Assembly (NCBI GenBank): GCA_036677375.1
Contig: JAVBWO010000013.1
Span: 19,216 to 83,215, forward strand
Direction: 5' to 3'
Length of the DNA: 64,000 nt
Origin: JAVBWO01 sp036677375
GTDB taxonomy: Bacteria; Bacillota; Dehalobacteriia; UBA4068; UBA4997
Shown here: piece by piece, positions 8,789 through 16,418 of the stretch
Layout of the letters: each line of letters begins with the position of its first letter
Position numbering within the stretch: position 1 is the stretch's first letter
Notes under the pieces: model-generated
Told to the model about the DNA's origin: nothing
Database searches by the model: none
The model's input: the letters and a program-made list of their open reading frames with translations, nothing else
Made by a program: the position numbers and the translations under genes

Positions 8789-8794
8789 GGGGCC

Positions 8795-9496
8795 CTATCG
8801 CTCCTCATGGCTTGCGGTGGAACGGCCCATTTCCGCTTTGTCGGCGCTTTTGTCTATAATATCCTTGTATGCCGCCATTCTCTCCCGGATATTGAGCTCG
8901 GGATACGCAAAAACGCGGCATTCGTCGGGAATGTCCTCCCGCCCGGAATAGACCTCAGTGAAGCCGCCCGTGTAGAGCACATACCCGTCCCCTGTGAAAT
9001 GACCGCTTTCCTCCAGCGCTACGTCGCGCCCATATGCCGCGTAGTCGATGTAATTGCGCAGGTGCTCCGGCACCTCCAGCGCGTCCATGTCCTCAATGTA
9101 GATGCGCCCGAGCTCCTCCTCGTCACGGACACCGGGATAAAAGTCATAGCAGTCGAGGTTTTGAGCGAGGTTGATGAGCTCTTCCAAGCTGCCGGTGTGA
9201 TCTCCGTATTCCACGGCGGAGGCAAAACGCTCCATGTCGCCAGAATCCAATTCTTCCAGCAGGGATGCCAGATAATTGAGCTCGTCGATGCTTTCATATT
9301 CGCCGAGGCAATCATACAGGCCGGGAATGTCCGTTTCGTAGTCGGTAATGAAAATCTCCTCATACCGAACGCCGTCCACGCCGATTCGTTTCAAAAGTGC
9401 CTGCACATCCTCGGTGGACGTGGGCAGCTTCAGGTATTCGCCCACCAGAGCGCCCTCGTTATATTTGCCGAGGTTGGTGACGTAGGCTTCAAGCAT
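8795..9496 (-). CDS. ardA: ArdA-family antirestriction protein
   Basis: A 233-aa very acidic protein. ArdA proteins mimic B-form DNA and block type I restriction enzymes, which helps an entering conjugative element. The N-terminus (LEAYVTNLGKYNEGALVGEYLKLP) is the conserved ArdA start, and repeated acidic helices such as LEELDSGDMERFASAVEYGD follow. Acidic residues far outnumber basic ones over the whole length. It overlaps the upstream DUF4406-like gene by 8 nt, so they form one unit. The last 30 residues look like an extension. Confidence 0.9.
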   Translation of the reverse strand: MLEAYVTNLGKYNEGALVGEYLKLPTSTEDVQALLKRIGVDGVRYEEIFITDYETDIPGLYDCLGEYESIDELNYLASLLEELDSGDMERFASAVEYGDHTGSLEELINLAQNLDCYDFYPGVRDEEELGRIYIEDMDALEVPEHLRNYIDYAAYGRDVALEESGHFTGDGYVLYTGGFTEVYSGREDIPDECRVFAYPELNIRERMAAYKDIIDKSADKAEMGRSTASHEER

Positions 9497-9827
9497 GGCC
9501 GCGCCCCTGGCCCTTGACGGTGAGGATGCCCTCCAGCGTTGTCGCGGTGATGCCCAGCCGCTGGGCTACGGCGATGTCGTTTTTCATGGATTCGGTGACG
9601 GTGTGTCCGCACACCACCAGCACATGGGAGCGCCGAAGCAGGTCGCGGCCCATGTCTATGCCGTTTTTATGCTCCTCCGGGATGGCGTCGTTCAAAATAA
9701 GGGGAAGATACAGCGCCGGGCAGATAGGCGAAAATCCTGCCTCGTACACGGCCCGGCAGTACCGCGCCGCCTGCTCCTCAGTTTCGCCGTACCATGCGGC
9801 GGTGATATACGCAAGGGGTCTTTTCAA
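9489..9827 (-). CDS. DUF4406/DUF7768-like small protein
   Basis: A 112-aa protein related to nucleoside 2-deoxyribosyltransferase-like folds. It begins RPLAYITAAWYGETEEQAARYCR and has the characteristic DMGRDLLRRSHVLVVCG followed by SMKNDIAVAQRLG. Such genes commonly lie just before ardA in these ICEs, but their reaction is not established. The start is TTG, with GGAGG 7 nt upstream. It overlaps ardA. Confidence 0.8.
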   Translation of the reverse strand: MKRPLAYITAAWYGETEEQAARYCRAVYEAGFSPICPALYLPLILNDAIPEEHKNGIDMGRDLLRRSHVLVVCGHTVTESMKNDIAVAQRLGITATTLEGILTVKGQGRGHA

Positions 9828-9857
9828 TGTAAAACCTCCGTTTCGTTATTGCTGGCA

Positions 9858-9882
9858 GCCTCGGGACTTTTTGTCCCGAGGC
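9858..9882. repeat. ICE palindrome, copy e (longest arms)
   Basis: Perfect 10-bp arms GCCTCGGGAC / GTCCCGAGGC around TTTTT, in the gap between the parB-like gene and the DUF4406-like gene. Confidence 0.88.
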
Positions 9883-9892
9883 TGACCCGATA

Positions 9893-11242
9893 TTACTTCT
9901 CCAAATCAGTCTTTTTCTCGGGCTTGGAGAGCTCGGGCGGCTGCTTGGATTTCCAATCGTCCAGCAGGGCCATGATCTGAACCTTCATTTCCCGAGGGGT
10001 TTTCTCCTTGCCGAAATATTTGTTCAGTTCAGCGGTGGAAATAATCACCTTGTCTACCTCCTTTTTTTCCTGGCTTAAAATACCGTCGATCACATCGCCG
10101 TTGAGCTTGCTTTCCTTGTCCAACTCCCGGAGTTTCTGCGCTTGGGATAGAGACGGCGAGGACTGCTGCCCTTCGATGGAAACGGCGATATACCTCTGAT
10201 TTTTGGGCTTGATGAACGAGATTTCCACGGCGGGGGTAAAGGACAGTTTTTTCTCGTCCACCATTTTTTGCAGGTCGGGGACAAGTTCGGTCAGCCGGAT
10301 ATACCGTTGCACCTGCTTGTAATTCATGTTGTTGCGCTCCCCGACAACCTCTGTGGAGCGTTTGCCGATGTCTTTCTGATCGGACTCGCCCATAAGCGCG
10401 ACGCCCTGATGCTTGATGGCCTCCACCTGCATTTTCAGGGACTGCGCTTTTTCGGTGGGCAAAATCTCTGTGCGCTGCCGGAGATTATCATCCGTCATGG
10501 CGAGAACGGCCTCGTCGTCGGTCATGTTGCGGACGATACATGGCATATTTGCGTACCCGGCAAGTTCACTGGCCTTCTGGCGGCGATGGCCCGCGATGAT
10601 CTCATAGCCACCATCTGCACGGGGGCGTACCAATGCGGGCTGATTTACGCCGCCCGTCTTGACGCTCTCCATAAGGGAACGCATTTCGGCGTCATCCCGG
10701 ACGCCGAACGGATGGTTTTTGAAAGCGTGGAGCTCGGAAAGATTGAGATACACGATCTGCTCCGGCTCCTCGGATCGGGTGGCGTCGCGGGGAACGGGCG
10801 GATGTTCCGGTTCCGAAGCCGGAGGGGCCTCTTTGACGGGAGCCGTTTTTTCAGTGGTTTTCCTGCTTTGGGACGTTTTGTCCCGCTTGGGCGGCGTAGC
10901 CTTGGCTGGGGTCGTCTTGTCAGCCTTGGACGGTCGGCCCCTGCGGGGTTTTGCCGCCTCCTTCGGTTTCTCGGGTTCCGGGGTAGGCACACCCTTTTCC
11001 GGCTTATCCGCTTTATCGGTGCCGGGCCCTTCAGCCGCAGCCGCAGCAAAGGGAACGACATTATCTTCGGAACCGTGTAGGGGCTCGCTCGTTTCATGCA
11101 GGGCGGCGCGTTTCTCCTGCTCCAGCGTGACCGCTTTTTTGGCGGTCAATTCTGGTTCGGGAACCGGGCCGGACATATCCGGCGCGGCGGCCTCGGGCGC
11201 GATATGCTCCTCGGGGCCCGTAGGCTGTTTGTTGTCTGCCAT
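9893..11242 (-). CDS. ParB/RepB/Spo0J family protein of the ICE
   Basis: A 449-aa protein. The first 160 residues are low-complexity and charged (P, E, K, A rich). A ParB N-terminal nuclease-like domain follows: LSELHAFKNHPF, MRSLMESVKTGGVNQPALVRP and IIAGHRRQKASELAG. An HTH region comes after it (MNYKQVQRYIRLTELVPDLQ). This gene heads the transfer operon in Tn1549-like elements and is thought to be regulatory or to help maintenance. AAGGAGG lies 8 nt before the ATG. A palindrome copy sits within its low-complexity part. Confidence 0.9.
   Translation of the reverse strand: MADNKQPTGPEEHIAPEAAAPDMSGPVPEPELTAKKAVTLEQEKRAALHETSEPLHGSEDNVVPFAAAAAEGPGTDKADKPEKGVPTPEPEKPKEAAKPRRGRPSKADKTTPAKATPPKRDKTSQSRKTTEKTAPVKEAPPASEPEHPPVPRDATRSEEPEQIVYLNLSELHAFKNHPFGVRDDAEMRSLMESVKTGGVNQPALVRPRADGGYEIIAGHRRQKASELAGYANMPCIVRNMTDDEAVLAMTDDNLRQRTEILPTEKAQSLKMQVEAIKHQGVALMGESDQKDIGKRSTEVVGERNNMNYKQVQRYIRLTELVPDLQKMVDEKKLSFTPAVEISFIKPKNQRYIAVSIEGQQSSPSLSQAQKLRELDKESKLNGDVIDGILSQEKKEVDKVIISTAELNKYFGKEKTPREMKVQIMALLDDWKSKQPPELSKPEKKTDLEK
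10867..10887. repeat. ICE palindrome, copy f
   Basis: TTTGGGAC-GTTTT-GTCCCGCT, inside the parB-like gene, where it reads R-D-K-T-S-Q-S, a third reading frame compared with copies a and b. Confidence 0.85.
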
Positions 11243-11336
11243 TCAGTTTTTCCTCCTTTTCATGGCATAAGAAAAGACCAAACCTCTCGGCTTGGCCTCG
11301 GGAAAATGTTTTCCTCCTCTCAATGCGTCATTTTAT

Positions 11337-11372
11337 ATGAAAACGCCGCCCATAGTCTCCTTTGGACGGCGT
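11337..11372. repeat. Structured flanking repeat, left copy
   Basis: Begins ATGAAAACGCCGCCCATAGT and folds as ACGCCGCCCA / TGGACGGCGT, with one mismatch. It matches the copy at 14,023 in 21 of its first 22 bases and brackets the three-gene cargo module. Confidence 0.8.
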
Positions 11373-11474
11373 AAATACATTAAATTACAAAAAGAAGTGT
11401 AGAAATCTGTCTATTTATGGTATACAATAACTATCGTATGGATCTACTCTTACTGCTGAGGATGGTGTAAAAAT

Positions 11475-12458
11475 ATGTCAGTTGTTCTCAAGTCTGCCGT
11501 TGTGCATATATTAGATGCTTCCGCAGGACTTCCTGTTATATCTAAAAATACAATTTCCCTTGATAAAGAAGTTGCAGAGTATATCGCTTGCGTAATAGAC
11601 AAGTCTTTTTACAGCGATGATGCAAAGGAATGTGTTTTTAGATCAGAGCAAACTGTTTGGAATCAATGCCAGAATGTCTCTTGGAATGTAATTACTATCT
11701 CTCAGAGTATTGCGCAAGAGATGTTCAATATAATGCGTCGAAATAGAGAAATCCCCGCAGCAGATGTAATCATGGGAATTTCAGAAATTGATGGGGTTGA
11801 TTACTTTTATGCATTAAAGTTTGATTACCGAGAGGCCTTTACCCATCTTGTCGAAACCCAAAACGATAACGCGAGTGTCGGTATAATCCGATATAAAACG
11901 CTACTGCCTCTCCAAGCCACAAAGGTAACTGAAGGCTTTTTTATCAACACAAAAGCATCTGTTGTGAAAATTTTAGAACGAAAATTTACCATAGATGGAA
12001 TAAAGGATTTTTATATTTCAACTCAGATTTTAGCATGTTCTGAAAACAAAACGCCAAGGCAAAAGGCAACTAAAATTATGAAAGTTGCTGAAAAAGTTGC
12101 TGAACTTTATTATGATGCAGATGATGCAATTGACGCACATATATCTTCTACTATGTTTGATGAACTTCAGCAAGAGCAGCCCCTACTAGTAAATAGTCTC
12201 GGCCAAAAATTTTTTGTAAACAATCCTGCCGCTCAAACGGAATTCTTTGAAAGGCTGGCCGCGGTAGATATTACAAAAGATGATGAATTGTCTTTATCAG
12301 AAAAATTCCAAAAAAAGTTTGAAAAACAAGCTATCCGCACATCAAGCGGCGTTGAAATCAAAATTCCCACTCAAGTATATTCCAACTTGGATGAAATTGA
12401 GTTTATTAACAATCCGGATGGAACTGTATCTCTCCTTATCAAAAACATACAGATTTAG
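11475..12458 (+). CDS. NdpA/YejK-like nucleoid-associated protein (NA37 domain), module gene 1
   Basis: A 327-aa protein. The pattern VVHILDASAGLPVIS at the N-terminus, then ITISQSIAQEMFNIM, MGISEIDGVDYFYALKFDYREAF and SVGIIRYKTLLPLQ, is what I know from NA37 nucleoid-associated proteins. The C-terminal third (about 275-327, SSGVEIKIPTQVY and IEFINNPDGTVSLLI) is also family-like. A house-keeping NdpA would be chromosomal; here it sits in ICE cargo as the first of three same-strand genes, AT-rich against its surroundings. A defence or replication-related role on incoming DNA is inferred, not shown. Confidence 0.65.
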   Translation: MSVVLKSAVVHILDASAGLPVISKNTISLDKEVAEYIACVIDKSFYSDDAKECVFRSEQTVWNQCQNVSWNVITISQSIAQEMFNIMRRNREIPAADVIMGISEIDGVDYFYALKFDYREAFTHLVETQNDNASVGIIRYKTLLPLQATKVTEGFFINTKASVVKILERKFTIDGIKDFYISTQILACSENKTPRQKATKIMKVAEKVAELYYDADDAIDAHISSTMFDELQQEQPLLVNSLGQKFFVNNPAAQTEFFERLAAVDITKDDELSLSEKFQKKFEKQAIRTSSGVEIKIPTQVYSNLDEIEFINNPDGTVSLLIKNIQI

Positions 12459-12500
12459 ATTCTTAACTCACATAGAAGTAACTTTGTAGGAGGCTTACGG

Positions 12501-13439
12501 ATGTCGACAAAAAATATTTATTTATTTAAGGTAGTTATTCGCGACACGCAGACCAATACAGAAGTCCCTGTTAATGCATTTAAAGGATTATTTAGTGAGG
12601 TATTTAACAGAGAATGTCGTAACAACGCTCTAAAGCTTACATACCAAGATGCAGAGCCGATGATGTTGGATATTATTGAAGATACTGATGAATACTTATT
12701 TGCAAGACTCAATCGTAAGCGCCCGAATAACAGTATGCAAAAAAGAAACTATAATACATATGAGACAACAGACGTTCTGCCGCCAGATGAAGTTGATAGT
12801 AATGGCGTGGAATGGTTTACCTATTGCATTTTAGGCTATAGCCATGGTATTCTATCGCTTGTCAACTCAAAGGGAGCTCCAAATGAGGGTTCATTAGCGA
12901 GAGTTTTTGCGCTGTATAACCATCGATTTTCGCTCGAAACAGAAGGAATTCCTAATCAAGATCTGATTAATGAACTTTTAAACGGACGCTCTCCTGAAAT
13001 AAATAAAGTGCAAGTTGACATTGCACAGCCTAATGCGCAGATATTACAAGAATTATTTGGATTTAATGATGCCCAAGTATTACAGGCAGTAGGGCAGAAT
13101 GCATCCAGTTTGGTTTTTGAGGTTAAACCAGATTTTCGTGGGAGTCTCGTAAGTGATCCCGGATTGATTTCACGGCTCGTAAGAGCTTTTCAGCATAATC
13201 ACGGCAGATATAATTCTGTAGTATTATCGGGAAAACCCGTAGCAGGAAGTCGCCAACGTCAGTACGATTTGTACGAAGAATATTTCAAATATCCCATAGC
13301 TATAAATGAATACAGGCAGGAGGGTGGCCATAAAGTAGAGGTAGAAAAAGAAATAATTCTTCGTGACTACAAAGGAAACATGATGAATGTTTATAACCAA
13401 TATAAAGAGATTGTTTTAGCTGTAAGCAATCGTGAATAA
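12501..13439 (+). CDS. Unknown protein, module gene 2
   Basis: A 312-aa soluble protein that I do not recognise. It starts MSTKNIYLFKVVIRD after a clean AGGAGG 8 nt upstream. A region MMLDIIEDTDEYLFARLNRKR is followed by FTYCILGYSHGILSLVNSKGAP and, near the C-terminus, basic stretches (AGSRQRQYDLYEEYFKYP). There is no transmembrane segment. It begins 42 bp after gene 1 and has the same low GC, so the two are very likely co-transcribed and work together. Confidence 0.75.
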   Translation: MSTKNIYLFKVVIRDTQTNTEVPVNAFKGLFSEVFNRECRNNALKLTYQDAEPMMLDIIEDTDEYLFARLNRKRPNNSMQKRNYNTYETTDVLPPDEVDSNGVEWFTYCILGYSHGILSLVNSKGAPNEGSLARVFALYNHRFSLETEGIPNQDLINELLNGRSPEINKVQVDIAQPNAQILQELFGFNDAQVLQAVGQNASSLVFEVKPDFRGSLVSDPGLISRLVRAFQHNHGRYNSVVLSGKPVAGSRQRQYDLYEEYFKYPIAINEYRQEGGHKVEVEKEIILRDYKGNMMNVYNQYKEIVLAVSNRE

Positions 13440-13483
13440 GTCATTGTGACAAACGTCGGGTTAAAGTAAGGAGGCGAAACATC

Positions 13484-14014
13484 ATAAAGAAGTGTATTCG
13501 GGTATTGATCAATGTTTTGCCTTTAATTTTGTCTGTTATTGGATGCGTATCCGCAATATTAGCTAAAAAACCTTGGCTTATTGTGTCTACAGAATCATCT
13601 TTTCATTTTAGTTTAATTACAGTCAATGCGCTTTTTGGCGGATTCCTTTATACCAATTATTCTCTGCTCATCGGGTTACTCGACAATTGTATAATTGAAA
13701 AAATAAAGAATACTGATATTATCAGAAAAAGAAACTCGCATATTTTGAAAGGTATCATATATGCAACAATTTCTGTAGTTGCGGGTTTGTATTTGGTGCT
13801 TTTCAATACATATGGTTCCCTTATGCAAAAAGTATTGTATTCTTTTGCCTTGAACGTAGAAATTGTATTCATGGCTTTTTTAATTATATACTTTTTGTTG
13901 TCTTTACGTGAGATGAGCATATTAATCAATAATATTCACAACTCGCAAGGTAAAAAAACTGATGACGAGATAAAAAAACTTAAAGAGCAGATCAGGAACA
14001 ATGCTAAGAAATAG
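13484..14014 (+). CDS. Small four-helix membrane protein, module gene 3
   Basis: Helices are visible at about 12-28, 41-64, 91-112 and 119-143, followed by a charged C-terminal coiled tail (TDDEIKKLKEQIRNNAKK). AAGGAGG at 13,468-13,474 is followed by no ATG, GTG or TTG within reach. ATA at 13,484, 9 nt away, gives IKKCIRVLIN, a normal positive-then-hydrophobic N-terminus. The first canonical start, TTG 13,505, is too far (30 nt). The family is not recognised. It closes the module; a small membrane protein next to nucleic-acid-binding partners recalls membrane-acting effectors of abortive systems, but that is only analogy. Confidence 0.65.
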   Translation: MKKCIRVLINVLPLILSVIGCVSAILAKKPWLIVSTESSFHFSLITVNALFGGFLYTNYSLLIGLLDNCIIEKIKNTDIIRKRNSHILKGIIYATISVVAGLYLVLFNTYGSLMQKVLYSFALNVEIVFMAFLIIYFLLSLREMSILINNIHNSQGKKTDDEIKKLKEQIRNNAKK

Positions 14015-14022
14015 CCCAATAA

Positions 14023-14056
14023 ATGAAAACGTCGCCCATAGTCTATTTGGGCAACG
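14023..14056. repeat. Structured flanking repeat, right copy
   Basis: Begins ATGAAAACGTCGCCCATAGT and folds as ACGTCGCCCA / TGGGCAACGT. Compared with the left copy, one base pair changes from C-G to T-A on both sides of the stem, a compensatory change. Confidence 0.8.
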
Positions 14057-14163
14057 TCTGCACTTCAAATTGAAATTTTTGTGTAAATACTACTTGCCGA
14101 TTGCCTGCAAACCATTGATATTACTCAATTTCTCCAAGTCCTATAATTTCACTCCGACCATCA

Positions 14164-14195
14164 AAAAGACCGTCGACTTAAGTCGACGGTCTTTT
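14164..14195. terminator. Strong bidirectional terminator
   Basis: A perfect 32-nt palindrome, AAAAGACCGTCGACTT and its complement, flanked by A and T runs. It ends the cargo module near the ICE boundary. Confidence 0.85.
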
Positions 14196-14357
14196 GTTTT
14201 GCCTATATTCATGCGGGGTTAAAAACAAGTCCTATACTTAAGGTTTCCCTAATGGAAAAATAATATTTTTTAAAATTATTTAATTAAAACCATGCTATGA
14301 TATAAAGAAGGTAAATAAAGATTATTATGAGGGCAGCCGAAAAAATGATAACATATT

Positions 14358-14640
14358 CTAAAGCCAACTTTTTGGGTATGAGGATTGCTGCGTCTGAGCG
14401 CCCTGCTGTTGGGGTTGCTGCGGATGGGTCATATTGGGCTGTTGCCCCTGAAGCATTTGATTCAACATATCGAAATGATGCTGTTCCTCTTGTTTCATAG
14501 GTTCCCGAAACGTACTTCTCGGTTGCCAGTAAATCGCTGCAAAGAACTTTGAAGCCGCCATCCCATAGTAGACAAGCGCTGTAGCATATCCAGCAGGATG
14601 AACAGCATCATGGCGAACAGCTTTTTAATTATATGAACAG
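14358..14640 (-). pseudogene. Remnant of a CotF-like spore coat protein
   Basis: Three frames of the minus strand give successive pieces: GYATALVYYGMAASKF, then LLATEKYVSGTYE, then MKQEEQHHFDMLNQMLQG with a Q/P-rich tail. Together they resemble a CotF-type ferritin-like coat protein broken by at least two frameshifts. The longest intact piece is only 67 codons. It lies next to the presumed ICE end, so the insertion may have started its decay. The family call is from recalled motifs and could be wrong. Confidence 0.45.
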
Positions 14641-14668
14641 CCATAGCATATACAGTGTGCAATAGCAT

Positions 14669-14725
14669 CGTAAAATATACCGGAAGCCGATTGCAATCAG
14701 CAATCGGCTTCCGGTATATTTTACG
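14669..14725. repeat. Perfect 26-bp inverted repeat with 5-nt loop
   Basis: Arms start CGTAAAATATACCGGAAGCC and are identical over 26 bp, with loop AATCA. It lies between the broken coat gene and the promoter of the DUF2007 gene. No T-run follows on either strand apart from the TTTTAC inside the arm, so it is not a standard terminator. Confidence 0.9.
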
Positions 14726-14785
14726 GTATGTCTTCTTCTAGATAGAAAAAAGCAGAAAAACCATGGCATAATTTCCACGATGCGC

Positions 14786-14791
14786 TATAAT
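14786..14791 (+). promoter_or_regulatory. Probable -10 box for the DUF2007 gene
   Basis: TATAAT preceded by TGCGC, 66 bp before the ATG. No good -35 box is seen. Confidence 0.45.
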
Positions 14792-14856
14792 AGATTCATA
14801 AGTTCTCTATGCTCCGATCCTATCTTTGAATTGCAACAGACGAGGAGAAATGAGTC

Positions 14857-15363
14857 ATGCCTTGGTGCCCAAACTGTAAAACAGAATACCGGGACGGCTT
14901 TTTGCAATGCGCCGATTGCGGTGCAGACCTGGTCAATGAACCGCCGCAGGGAAGCAACGACCCTAAGTCCATACCCCTTAACACTCCCATATCCCCTGTT
15001 TTTTTGCTGTCGGTTTCCGATGAAATACAAGCCAAACTCATTGAGAATTTACTTAAGGAATCCAATATTCCATTCTTTGTTCAAAACAAGGGATGCGGCG
15101 CCTATCTCAAAGTCTATATGGGTTATTCGGCTTTCGGAACGGACATCTATGTGGATCAATACAACTACCATAGAGCTAAGGAACTCGTTGACGCCTATCT
15201 TACCCAATCAGTGAATGATGATAATGAATGCGAATCTTCAGACGATATGGCTGGTCACTCTCCCGTCATTCGAAAAACAGTCATGACGATTATGATCGTT
15301 ATCATACTTCTGAGCTCCGCCATTGGCCTGGTTGTCTCTCTGATCAGTCCATTATTGGAGTAG
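14857..15363 (+). CDS. Zinc-ribbon DUF2007 membrane-anchored protein
   Basis: A 168-aa protein with an N-terminal zinc ribbon (CPNC at 4-7, CADC at 18-21), then a DUF2007-like domain (about 48-120: FLLSVSDEIQAKLIENLLKES through GTDIYVDQYNYHRAKELVDAY) and one C-terminal membrane helix (about 142-163). DUF2007 proteins are called putative signal transducers, but no partner is known. Single gene, own promoter, with a terminator downstream at 15,477. Start supported by GAGGAG 8 nt upstream. Confidence 0.75.
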   Translation: MPWCPNCKTEYRDGFLQCADCGADLVNEPPQGSNDPKSIPLNTPISPVFLLSVSDEIQAKLIENLLKESNIPFFVQNKGCGAYLKVYMGYSAFGTDIYVDQYNYHRAKELVDAYLTQSVNDDNECESSDDMAGHSPVIRKTVMTIMIVIILLSSAIGLVVSLISPLLE

Positions 15364-15476
15364 AATGACCTATATTAAAAATGCCCATCACCAGTAGGAT
15401 GATATGGAATTCAGTTTGCTTGGGTACGCTTCTCTTGGATAGGGTTCTTCTCCCGCAAATTTCAAACCAAGCACCA

Positions 15477-15504
15477 AAAAAGGCGCTCCCTAAGGCGCCT
15501 TTTT
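15477..15504. terminator. Bidirectional terminator
   Basis: AAAAAGGCGC / GCGCCTTTTT stem between two convergent genes. Confidence 0.8.
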
Positions 15505-15542
15505 CATTGCGTATATCATGCTTTATGATACTTTATCATGTT

Positions 15543-16127
15543 TTATTCATAGACCAGACTGTCTAAAAGTTCCTCCAGACTGTCCAATGCGGAGATCAAC
15601 TCTGCCTCGCTGGCAAATTCGATGCCGCCTTCTTGCAGTTTTTGCTGCCAATCCTCCGGCAGCTGACGCACATCTAAGTTGATGGTCTGCAAAAGCGGCC
15701 CGTCTGTGCCGATGGGCCCGGCAAAAATAGCGATGCCGCTTTCCACTGAAGCAATCCGCCGGTAAACTTCATCATTGGGGCAAAGTCCATCGTCATCCCG
15801 TCTCAGGATGATTTTTTCAGGATTGCTGCTGTCCACCTGCCAGCCCATAGCTTCCAGGTCTTCCACACTTTTTCCCGGATAGACCACCGATAAATCGATC
15901 TCTTTTGTCACCAGATGGCGGCAGCCCCGGTAATAAATCTCTTGCCGGGCGGCGGAAAATTGCTCCGGCTCCCATAAAACAGGCGCGGCATCCATCGGTT
16001 CCTCTTCCGGGGAAGGCGCCTGGGCCACGTTGGGATCCAAAAAATCAAATACCCAATAACTTAGGGCAAAGGTGCCCGCAAATAAAATACACATCAAAAA
16101 TACCGTGGTGGCAAGATTTCTTTTCAT
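15543..16127 (-). CDS. BofC-like C-terminal-domain protein, membrane-anchored
   Basis: A 194-aa protein with one N-terminal membrane anchor (about 7-26) and then an extracytoplasmic part. Residues about 90-194 (GWQVDSSNPEKIILRRDDD, IASVESGIAIFAGP, LPEDWQQKLQEGIEF-like and a final helix SALDSLEELL) match the C-terminal domain of BofC, which delays SigK activation from the forespore side in Bacillus. The YYRGCRHL part suggests a single exported cysteine. I use the inner ATG at 16,127, which is spaced 9 nt from AGGGG; the outer ATG overlaps that site. Whether it acts in sporulation here is inferred. Confidence 0.55.
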   Translation of the reverse strand: MKRNLATTVFLMCILFAGTFALSYWVFDFLDPNVAQAPSPEEEPMDAAPVLWEPEQFSAARQEIYYRGCRHLVTKEIDLSVVYPGKSVEDLEAMGWQVDSSNPEKIILRRDDDGLCPNDEVYRRIASVESGIAIFAGPIGTDGPLLQTINLDVRQLPEDWQQKLQEGGIEFASEAELISALDSLEELLDSLVYE

Positions 16128-16418
16128 CAGGTACATCCCCTGCCTTTCTCTACCTAATTATGACCCAAAGCAGGGGAAATATACCTATTGTATCAGATTG
16201 TATCAGAAAGCTTTGGAAAATCCCGTGAAATTTTATCGGGTTGACATGATATTCTTCCATGATCGGATTGACTCCTGTCCGAACCTAAACTCCATGAATT
16301 CTGATGATCCTCTTTCATTTCTCACATTGGTGACAACATATGTTATGCAAAAAAAAGTTTTTTGTCACATCATAATAAGATCTTTCATATACTATTAGCG
16401 ACATTATCCAGGAAAGGA

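Larger units (their letters stand above)
1..14260. mobile_element. Terminal segment of a Tn1549-like integrative conjugative element
   Basis: A leftward-transcribed block carries VirB4, PrgI, VirB6/TrbL-like, Maff2, VirD4, DUF3801/PcfB, ArdA, DUF4406-like and ParB-like genes in the order known from Tn1549/CTn-type elements of gut Clostridia. The relaxase and integrase would lie left of position 1. The right end is not proven. I place it in the very AT-rich stretch near 14,230-14,300, after the last cargo gene and a strong terminator and before a broken chromosomal spore-coat gene. Opposite-strand AT-rich genes inside the block are cargo. Confidence 0.8.

Noticed and set aside
8807..9517. 236-codon plus-strand ORF
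   Set aside because: Exact antisense of the ardA gene; the GC-rich third codon positions of ardA keep the other strand open.
14780..15214. 144-codon plus-strand ORF
   Set aside because: It overlaps the DUF2007 gene in another frame and starts in its promoter.
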